Source of the DNA: Alphaproteobacteria bacterium | Lineage (GTDB): Bacteria > Pseudomonadota > Alphaproteobacteria > JABAAW01 | Length of the DNA: 10,784 nt | Assembly (NCBI GenBank): GCA_014239005.1 | Contig: JABAAA010000033.1 | Coordinates: 1 to 10,784, forward strand | Direction of reading: 5' to 3' | Shown: positions 6,294 through 10,784 of the stretch, in pieces | Layout of the letters: each line of letters begins with the position of its first letter | Position numbering within the stretch: the stretch's first letter is position 1 | The notes under the pieces: generated by a model | The model's database searches: none | What the model was told of the DNA's origin: nothing | What the model saw: the letters and a program-made list of their open reading frames with translations, nothing else | Position numbers and translations under genes: made by a program

Positions 6294-7158
6294 TTCGGTC
6301 GTCTGTGATTTTTTGTTTGGCAGCAGCCGTCGCCTGTCGCAGCGAGAGGGGGGAGAGGGGGGAGAGGGGAAAGAGAGAAGAGAGGGGGTTGCCGTCTTGC
6401 GACGAAGGACGGGAAAAAGCCAAGAAGCCGCGTTTGCGCAAGACGAACAGCCCCATCAAGAAGAGACAGGCGACAGCCACGCCGCCGAGAGCGAACTCGA
6501 CGATGCGTACGGGTCTTCGCTCTTCTGCGAGTTTTCGTCGGATTCGGTAGAAGTCGGCGGACTTTTGTCCTGGCAGCGCCAAAATTTCGACATGGTCGAA
6601 CTCGACCTTTTCGACAGAGTCGGAAACGAACTTCCTGATTCTAGGCACCAACGTCTCGTAGTCGAACTGCTGGTCGTACTTGATGAACACCGAAACTTTT
6701 GCGTTCGACTTTTCTCTTGCCGAAGGAAGTGCGATATGGACTCGCGCTTCGATGACGCCGTCGAAGAGGGCGACGGTGTGCGCGAGCTCTTCGGACAAGC
6801 CGTAGATGTAGCGAACATGTTCTTCAAAGGGGGTGGGAATAAGTCCGCTCTTGCCGAACAGCTCGTTGAGTGAAATATACTTGCGCTTCGGGTATCCTGC
6901 GGCAGAGAGGATGTTGATGGAATCGGCGAAATAGCGCGAAGGCACAGAAAGGCTGTAGCCCTCCTTGAGCGCGATCTTTTCTGCACGAATGTTGTATCGG
7001 GCAAGGGCTGCGATCATGGCGTTGATCTCGCGCTCGTCGAGGTTGGCGTAGAGCTCCTGCGAGCAGGCGGAGAGCAGGAACAGCAGAGCGAGCATAAGCA
7101 CCCCGCCCCAACCTCTTATGCTCCCTCTTATGCTCCCTCTTATGCCCCATCTTGGCAA
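6280..7158 (-). CDS. sctJ: SctJ, T3SS inner-membrane ring lipoprotein (YscJ/HrcJ/FliF family)
   Basis: SctJ oligomerises into the inner-membrane ring of the needle complex. A lipobox LLSAC places the acylated Cys about 20 bases after ATG 7095. The frame is open back to ATG 7281, so the start is uncertain. I prefer TTG 7158 (292 residues), because it follows a GGGGGAG ribosome site and supplies an Arg-containing n-region before MLALLFLLSAC (Cys32). ATG 7095 or GTG 7101 would give a signal with no positive charge. ATG 7281 would add about 40 arginine-rich residues. Two ring-building domains follow (about 36-90, with SINILSAAGYPKRKYISL; about 105-200, with IEARVHIALP). A C-terminal transmembrane helix lies at about 219-240 with Arg-Lys-Arg after it. 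The cytoplasmic tail contains LSP repeats encoded by a poly-pyrimidine tract. Confidence 0.93.
   Translation of the reverse strand: MPRWGIRGSIRGSIRGWGGVLMLALLFLLSACSQELYANLDEREINAMIAALARYNIRAEKIALKEGYSLSVPSRYFADSINILSAAGYPKRKYISLNELFGKSGLIPTPFEEHVRYIYGLSEELAHTVALFDGVIEARVHIALPSAREKSNAKVSVFIKYDQQFDYETLVPRIRKFVSDSVEKVEFDHVEILALPGQKSADFYRIRRKLAEERRPVRIVEFALGGVAVACLFLMGLFVLRKRGFLAFSRPSSQDGNPLSSLFPLSPLSPLSLRQATAAAKQKITDDRSDKK
6344..6388. repeat. Poly-purine/poly-pyrimidine tract with four G-runs in the sctJ tail
   Basis: The plus strand is an unbroken 45-base A/G tract with G-runs at 6348-6353, 6357-6362, 6366-6369 and 6384-6388. A 9-bp unit (GAGAGGGGG type) is repeated within it. On the coding strand it reads as C and T only and encodes LSPLSPLSL. 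The spacing fits a potential G-quadruplex or triplex on the template strand. Confidence 0.8.
7112..7147 (-). repeat. Three 12-bp tandem repeats at the 5' end of sctJ
   Basis: CCTCTTATGCTC (plus strand) occurs at 7112-7123 and 7124-7135, with a one-base variant at 7136-7147. If translated in the sctJ frame it gives repeated Gly-(Ser)-Ile-Arg just before the signal-peptide core. If sctJ starts at 7095 it would instead be leader sequence, with AGAGG motifs that could act as ribosome sites. Confidence 0.9.
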
Positions 7159-7255
7159 GGCTCCCCCTTGCCCCTTCGCCCCCTGACAAGAGAATCTACG
7201 CGAGCGCACTTCCCGAAGTTTGCGCCAGCGTCTACGCCACCGTAGAAGCGTCGGT

Positions 7256-7705
7256 TCAATAGTTGGGACGGTTCTGCGCATGGATGACCGAGCGAAGGTT
7301 TTGGGTAAACTTCTTCGCTTCCTCGCTGCCGTCCTTGGCAGCGCGCTCGCTCAGGTGTTCTGCGAGCGAGGCACGTCCCGAGAGTTTCAGGGCTAGAGCA
7401 GCGAAGAGCTGTCCTTCTTGCGAATCGGGATTGTTTTGCAATACCCCTTTCTCGATCGTCTGGACGGCGTCGGCGAACTTGCCGTCGCTGATGAGCGCCA
7501 ACCCCTTACCCAAGACGGCGATCTCGCGGTGCTCGCTGTGTTGTTCGATATACTCGAAGATGTCTCCGGCATGTACTGTCAAGCCGTAAAAGACGCCCGT
7601 GAAAGCGATCTCGGCGAGCAAGCGCAGCTCTTGAGCTTGACCTTGAGCTTGATTTTGGGCTTGATTTTGAGCTTTATTTTGATTTTGGGGCGATTGTTGA
7701 GCCAT
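7256..7705 (-). CDS. Small helical T3SS protein upstream of sctJ, HrpB1/YscG-like
   Basis: The product has 149 residues from ATG 7705. Residues 1-26 are a low-complexity Gln/Asn/Ala leader made by a 12-bp repeat. Residues about 27-145 are a TPR-like helical fold: ELRLLAEIAFTGVFYGL, then VLGKGLALISDGKFADAVQTIEKGV (about 64-88), then EGQLFAALALKLSGRASLAEHL. Small TPR-like proteins in this place include HrpB1 (before hrpB2-hrcJ) and YscG/PscG (needle co-chaperones before sctH-I-J). I cannot tell which from the sequence. A needle chaperone role is attractive, but no needle gene is adjacent. The ribosome site is weak (AGAGAGACAG). It follows sctB by 34 bases and ends about 100 bases before the preferred sctJ start. 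Confidence 0.8.
   Translation of the reverse strand: MAQQSPQNQNKAQNQAQNQAQGQAQELRLLAEIAFTGVFYGLTVHAGDIFEYIEQHSEHREIAVLGKGLALISDGKFADAVQTIEKGVLQNNPDSQEGQLFAALALKLSGRASLAEHLSERAAKDGSEEAKKFTQNLRSVIHAQNRPNY
7631..7678 (-). repeat. Four 12-bp repeats encoding a Gln/Asn/Ala leader
   Basis: Four tandem TTG(A/G)GCTT(G/T)A(C/T)(C/T) units on the plus strand encode AQNQ/AQGQ-type tetrapeptides near the N-terminus of the HrpB1/YscG-like protein. The third-base and some first-base differences show the copies have begun to diverge. Confidence 0.88.
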
Positions 7706-7739
7706 GAACGCTGTCTCTCTATTTCTGCTTGTACGCGTC

Positions 7740-8519
7740 TCAGGCGGAAAGGATCTGCGAGGAGGCTGCGTGCTGCTGGCTTGCGATCGACTGGATAATT
7801 TGCAACATTTGCTCGATGAATTTTTGCGCCTCCTTGTAGAGCTCGTCATCCTGTTCGCGGAGGCTGTGGGCGCGCGTGGCAGTAGACTTGTCGAGTTCGG
7901 CGTTGGCACTCTGGACCTTGCCCGAGTATTCGAGTCCCGACTTGAGCACGCTGCCCGAGCTGCTGAGCATTTCGCTTCCTGCGTTGAAGGGTTTCATCAT
8001 TTGGTTGAACTCCATGGTGTTCTCTGCTTTGGCAGAATAAGCAGTGCCTGCCATGGTCATGCCTGCCCCTGCGAGTTGCATGCTTGCGCCCAGCACGGCG
8101 CCTCCCAGTTCTATGGCAGCGGCACTTTTCATTTTTTGCGCTGCCATCTTGTCGGCTTCGCCCGCCAAGTCCAAGTCGACCATGCGCGCCTTCGACTGGG
8201 AACGCATCAAGGCGGTCAGGGACTGGTAGATGACGGACATGACCTCGGACATGTCGAAGTTGCGCGAGATCGGCAGCTGTCTGAGCATGTCCTTGTAGAG
8301 CGCGGCATCTTTCAAATTGAGGGGCTTCTGCTGCGGCAAGACGCCGAGCTCGAAGCTTTCTGCCACATCGGCTTTGCTCTTGGGCGGCGCCGCCCTTTGA
8401 GACGAACTCGTCGCGTCTTCTTTGTTCTTTGCCTTGAGCGCAGCCTCGGTTTCGCTCAAGGTTGCAGCCTTGTAGAGGCGCTGTGCGTAGTCGTTGTTGG
8501 TGACGGTCAGATCGGTCAT
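7740..8519 (-). CDS. sctB: SctB, minor translocator (YopD/EspB/IpaC-type)
   Basis: The translocon's small hydrophobic subunit is inserted with SctE into the host membrane to form the pore through which effectors pass. The product is 259 residues. It has a single weakly hydrophobic region at about 133-162 (AAAIELGGAVLGASMQLAGAGMTMAG), as in YopD, rich in Gly, Ala and Met. An amphipathic C-terminal coiled coil follows at about 200-250 (ELYKEAQKFIEQMLQIIQSIASQ). The N-terminus is polar and Ala/Lys-rich, fitting secretion-signal and chaperone-binding roles. It follows the SctE gene by 40 bases and has its own strong AGGAGG ribosome site. The family is poorly conserved, so the call combines architecture with the chaperone-SctE-SctB gene order. 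Confidence 0.9.
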   Translation of the reverse strand: MTDLTVTNNDYAQRLYKAATLSETEAALKAKNKEDATSSSQRAAPPKSKADVAESFELGVLPQQKPLNLKDAALYKDMLRQLPISRNFDMSEVMSVIYQSLTALMRSQSKARMVDLDLAGEADKMAAQKMKSAAAIELGGAVLGASMQLAGAGMTMAGTAYSAKAENTMEFNQMMKPFNAGSEMLSSSGSVLKSGLEYSGKVQSANAELDKSTATRAHSLREQDDELYKEAQKFIEQMLQIIQSIASQQHAASSQILSA

Positions 8520-8527
8520 GGTGTTTT

Positions 8528-8533
8528 CCTCCT
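8528..8533 (-). promoter_or_regulatory. Strong ribosome binding site of sctB
   Basis: The minus strand reads AGGAGG, 8 bases before ATG 8519. It is the best-spaced independent site in the operon and would allow sctB to be translated without coupling to sctE. Confidence 0.8.
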
Positions 8534-8559
8534 GAAGATTAGTCGTCGGTGCGCGGTTG

Positions 8560-9612
8560 TCATGCGCTCGACCATTGAGCGAGCATCTGCGCGTTGGCTC
8601 TGTGAGTGTCTTTCACCAGGTTGTCCATGCGCACATAAGTGGAGGACATGCTTTCGACGATTTGTCTGAGCGTGTCCTGTTCTTGCTCCAGCATGACTTG
8701 CATGCGTTTGAGAAAGACTTTGTTCTCCAGCACCTGAGCTTGGGCGATTTGTCCTTGATATTGGAAGGTGGCGCTTGCGACCCCTGCGGCGGCTTCGCCC
8801 GCTTGAGCGATGGCGCCGACGGCTTGTGTGATTTTGGCAGCGACGGTAGCGACTTTCATGATTTTTTTTGCCGCTTCGCTAACGACCTCTTCTGCACCAG
8901 CGCCGCCGCTCATGATCGCCAGCGCGATATCGACCGCCATGATCACAACCGCGATGATGATTTGAGCAGCGATCTTGCTTGCGATCTTGGCGGTGTTCGG
9001 ATCGACGCCCATGCTCTCCAACATATCTGAGATGGGCTTGGCGATATCGTTGGCGAGATTGTCCATGACGCCCGTTTGGGTAAGGACGGTGACCGCGACG
9101 GTGATAGCGGCGGCGGCAAGCAGGGCTGCGCCGATGATCATCGATCCCGATCCGAAACTAACGGCCGCCAAAATGATGGATGCCGCCACGGTGACCACCG
9201 CCGCGATCCATGCGAAGACCTGCGCGACGATGCTGCCCACATTGCTCTGCTTGGTCTTTCCTTGCACCTCCGAGAGCTTTTTGATGTTTTGTTTTGCCAG
9301 CTCTTGCAAACGCAGGTTGGTCGTCTTCATCGCGATCGTCTGCGTCTTGGACTGCAGCTGTTGGTTTGCGACCATCAGCTTTTGGATCAAAGCCAAGAGC
9401 TCTTCTCTGGAAAACCTCAGGGTTGTCTTCGGCAAGGCGGGTTTTTTCTGATCGGCGATCGCGTTCAACGTCGAGACAGGCACACGCCCTTTTTCGACCT
9501 TATGCTCTGTGTCGTGCGCCTTCTTGACGGCATCCAACACCTCGCCGCTCAGGTGCGTGTTGAACAAAGAAATCCCTCTTAATGCTCCCCCTGCCGTTCC
9601 GATGTCGCTCAC
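8560..9612 (-). CDS. sctE: SctE, major translocator (YopB/IpaB/CopB-type)
   Basis: This is the large pore-forming translocator, secreted and inserted into the host membrane. The product has 350 residues from GTG 9612. It overlaps the chaperone stop as GTGA, with AGGAGG 7 bases upstream. Residues about 70-120 form a coiled coil (ELLALIQKLMVANQQLQSKT). A long hydrophobic hairpin follows at about 127-178 (VFAWIAAVVTVAASIILAAV, then IIGAALLAAAAITVAVTVL). A second hydrophobic segment lies at about 214-237 (AAQIIIAVVIMAVDIALAIM), with TQTGVMDNLANDIAKPISDML between them. This matches the two-region layout of YopB/IpaB. A C-terminal coiled coil occupies about 285-345. At 350 residues it is close to YopB (about 400) and much shorter than IpaB. 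The adjacent LcrH-type chaperone is the expected partner. Confidence 0.95.
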   Translation of the reverse strand: MSDIGTAGGALRGISLFNTHLSGEVLDAVKKAHDTEHKVEKGRVPVSTLNAIADQKKPALPKTTLRFSREELLALIQKLMVANQQLQSKTQTIAMKTTNLRLQELAKQNIKKLSEVQGKTKQSNVGSIVAQVFAWIAAVVTVAASIILAAVSFGSGSMIIGAALLAAAAITVAVTVLTQTGVMDNLANDIAKPISDMLESMGVDPNTAKIASKIAAQIIIAVVIMAVDIALAIMSGGAGAEEVVSEAAKKIMKVATVAAKITQAVGAIAQAGEAAAGVASATFQYQGQIAQAQVLENKVFLKRMQVMLEQEQDTLRQIVESMSSTYVRMDNLVKDTHRANAQMLAQWSSA

Positions 9613-10124
9613 GATCCGTCCTCCTCCTTGTTCGCGAGCTTTTGCCCGCCTTCCGTTTGCTCCAGCATCGCCTTGATGCGTGCGTGTAGCGGGCTTGTCG
9701 CCTTGCTACGCTCGATGTCTTCCCGCGCCGCCGTCAAAACTTTTCGCGCCGTCTCCTTTTCGTCGCAACGGATGCAACACTCGGCGAAGCGATAGGCGTT
9801 GGCTGCCGAAGGCAAGACGCGCCACGCCGTTTGCAACAACGGCAAGGCGCGTTGCGGCTGCTTCTGCGCAACGAAGACGCTCGCCAACGCTGTCCAGTAG
9901 TCCGCCTCGTTGTGATCGTGCATGCATAAAAACAAAAAGGCGCGGTAGGCGGTCTCGTAATCCTTTTCCTTGTAGGCGTTGGAGCCCACGGCGTAGCAAA
10001 GCGTCAAAAAGCTCCGATCGAGTCCGCAAGCCTCGCTCACCGTCTCGCCGTCCGCGATGCGCCCGAGCAAGGCTTCTTTCTGTTGCGCGTGCTTGCCTTC
10101 GAGGGCGATGTCTTCCGTGCTCAT
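9609..10124 (-). CDS. LcrH/SycD/SicA-type class II chaperone of the translocators
   Basis: Class II chaperones are all-helical proteins with three TPRs. They bind the chaperone-binding segments of SctE and SctB in the cytoplasm and prevent aggregation or premature pore formation. The 171-residue length is typical. TPR 1 lies at about 41-74 (LCYAVGSNAYKEKDYETAYRAF), TPR 2 at about 75-108 (DYWTALASVFVAQKQPQRAL) and TPR 3 at about 109-141 (AYRFAECCIRCDEKETARKVL). FAECCIRCDEKETA corresponds to the conserved HAAECHL..G....A segment of the family. ATG 10124 overlaps the preceding stop as ATGA, with a GGAGGAGGG ribosome site. Its own stop overlaps the SctE start. The N-terminal 25 and C-terminal 20 residues are charged and variable. 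Confidence 0.92.
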   Translation of the reverse strand: MSTEDIALEGKHAQQKEALLGRIADGETVSEACGLDRSFLTLCYAVGSNAYKEKDYETAYRAFLFLCMHDHNEADYWTALASVFVAQKQPQRALPLLQTAWRVLPSAANAYRFAECCIRCDEKETARKVLTAAREDIERSKATSPLHARIKAMLEQTEGGQKLANKEEDGS

Positions 10125-10570
10125 GACTTGCCCTCCTCCGACATCGCAGGAGGCAGGGCTGCCTCACCTTGTCGGACGCCCGCAGCACTGATCGTATCGC
10201 GCGAAAGTTGCAACGCGCGCATGTCGTGTTCCATCTCTCGGAGGAAGACGCGATGCTCGCGCACGGCATCGTTGAATTGTTCCTGCTCGTCCTCGTCCAA
10301 ATGATCCATCTCTGCACCTTCGGGGTCTTCGATGAGCTCGATGCTAATTCCCGCCTGCAACATGGCTTCGCGCAAACGCTGCGTCTCCGTCATGCGCGCT
10401 ACCATCTCTGCTGAGATCTGTTGCAGCAACTTTTCCTTCGCCTCAGCATTCTCCTGCGCATTCTCCTGCACATTCCCCTCCGCATTTCTTCCCGCAACCT
10501 CGGGAACGGGCTTGGCGTCCAAGCCCAACCCTTTGAGCAAACGTTCGCCCCTGTTTAAAGTGTCGCTCAC
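10121..10570 (-). CDS. Unrecognised acidic helical protein between the two translocator chaperones
   Basis: I do not recognise a family. The 149-residue product starts at GTG 10570, overlapping the upstream chaperone stop as GTGA with a GGGAG ribosome site 7 bases away. Residues 1-28 are neutral. Residues 29-44 are an Asn/Glu/Gln-rich repeat. Residues about 45-74 form a charged amphipathic helix (KEKLLQQISAEMVARM). Residues 80-100 are strongly acidic (EDPEGAEMDHLDEDEQEQF). A second helix lies at about 100-124 (DAVREHRVFLREMEHDMRAL). No membrane segment, signal peptide or cysteine is present. Its place beside the chaperone and translocator genes is where LcrG/LcrV-type or gatekeeper and accessory genes sit in other systems. 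A chaperone or regulator of translocators, or a small secreted protein, is possible but unproven. Confidence 0.82.
   Translation of the reverse strand: MSDTLNRGERLLKGLGLDAKPVPEVAGRNAEGNVQENAQENAEAKEKLLQQISAEMVARMTETQRLREAMLQAGISIELIEDPEGAEMDHLDEDEQEQFNDAVREHRVFLREMEHDMRALQLSRDTISAAGVRQGEAALPPAMSEEGKS
10446..10493 (-). repeat. Four 12-bp repeats in the acidic 149-residue gene
   Basis: GCATTCTCCTGC (plus strand) occurs perfectly at 10446-10457 and 10458-10469. Two diverged copies follow to 10493. They encode (N-A/V-Q/E-E)-type tetrapeptides near the N-terminus. Confidence 0.88.
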
Positions 10571-10784
10571 GCTCCTGCTCCCTGTGTCGCGTTGTGGGTT
10601 GCGTTTGCGTCGTCAGGATTTTTCTTTTGGGCATCGTAAGCTGTCAGGGCGTTTTCCAACGTCTGTAGCTTGCGCTGCAAGTCGTCGCCGATCGGACGCG
10701 ATTGTGTTTGCAAGAGGGCGCTTTTCACGGCGGCGCGCGCGCGTCCGATCTCGCCTGTGTGCAACAGGCATTCTGCGGCGTGAA
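10567..10784 (-). CDS. 3' end of a second LcrH/SicA-type chaperone (partial, 5' end outside window)
   Basis: The frame is open from the right edge and ends at TGA 10569-10567. The first visible residues, HAAECLLHTGEIGRARAAV, match the third-TPR signature of class II T3SS chaperones (HAAEC.L..G....AR.A). A helical segment and a polar, low-complexity tail of about 20 residues follow (Asn/Asp/Ala/Thr). About 72 C-terminal residues are visible; such proteins are usually 150-170 long, so about 90 residues lie outside. A TTG at 10764 is in frame, but it falls inside the conserved motif and is not a start. The stop overlaps the GTG of the next gene, placing it in the same operon. Confidence 0.82.
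   Translation of the reverse strand, partial: HAAECLLHTGEIGRARAAVKSALLQTQSRPIGDDLQRKLQTLENALTAYDAQKKNPDDANATHNATQGAGA

Noticed and set aside
7706..7909. Upstream extension of the HrpB1/YscG-like gene into sctB
   Set aside because: The added 68 residues are Ser/Arg/Pro-rich and lie out of frame inside sctB; ATG 7705 is the natural start just after the sctB stop.
7704..8669. 321-residue plus-strand open frame opposite sctB
   Set aside because: Antisense to the translocator gene, His/Cys/Leu-rich without domains or ribosome site.

Overview
The window is most of a type III secretion system (T3SS, injectisome) locus from a GC-rich Gram-negative bacterium. Nine genes belong to recognisable injectisome families, and all lie on the minus strand, so the operon reads from the right edge to the left. 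Junctions are very tight, with GTGA or ATGA stop/start overlaps, or gaps of tens of bases, and GTG starts are common. I see no convincing promoter, terminator, RNA gene, CRISPR array or insertion sequence. The whole block is probably transcribed from outside the right edge. The organism cannot be named from the sequence. The core order (HrpB1/YscG-like, J, K, L, N, O, C) resembles the hrpB operon of Ralstonia and Xanthomonas, while the translocators are of the animal-pathogen YopB/YopD type.

Layout, in transcription order. (1) Translocon module, 10784-7740: the 3' end of one LcrH/SicA-type chaperone, a 149-residue helical acidic protein I do not recognise, a second complete LcrH/SycD chaperone, the major translocator SctE (YopB-like) and the minor translocator SctB (YopD-like). 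(2) A small alpha-helical HrpB1/YscG-like protein, 7705-7256. (3) Base and export-motor module, 7158-2759: SctJ (inner-ring lipoprotein), SctK (sorting platform), SctL (stator), SctN (ATPase) and SctO (stalk). (4) SctC, the outer-membrane secretin, 2730-595, then an unrecognised 128-residue protein, 583-197. (5) At the left edge, on the plus strand, the C-terminal end of a membrane protein that resembles part of the PntB transhydrogenase. It runs tail-to-tail into the T3SS operon with a 45-bp overlap.

How the genes work together: SctC forms the outer-membrane ring and SctJ the inner-membrane ring. SctK, SctL, SctN and SctO form the cytoplasmic sorting platform and ATPase. The two chaperones keep the hydrophobic translocators SctE and SctB soluble until they are exported to form the host-membrane pore. 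Needle (SctF), inner rod (SctI), SctD, SctQ, SctP and the export gate SctR/S/T/U/V are not in the window.

Two things stand out. First, sctK appears to be split between two reading frames, close to a 15-bp tandem repeat. Second, at least six genes carry short in-frame tandem repeats (6, 9, 12, 30 bp) in their termini or linkers, including an (Arg-Asp) hexamer array and a nested Pro-Thr minisatellite tail in the secretin.
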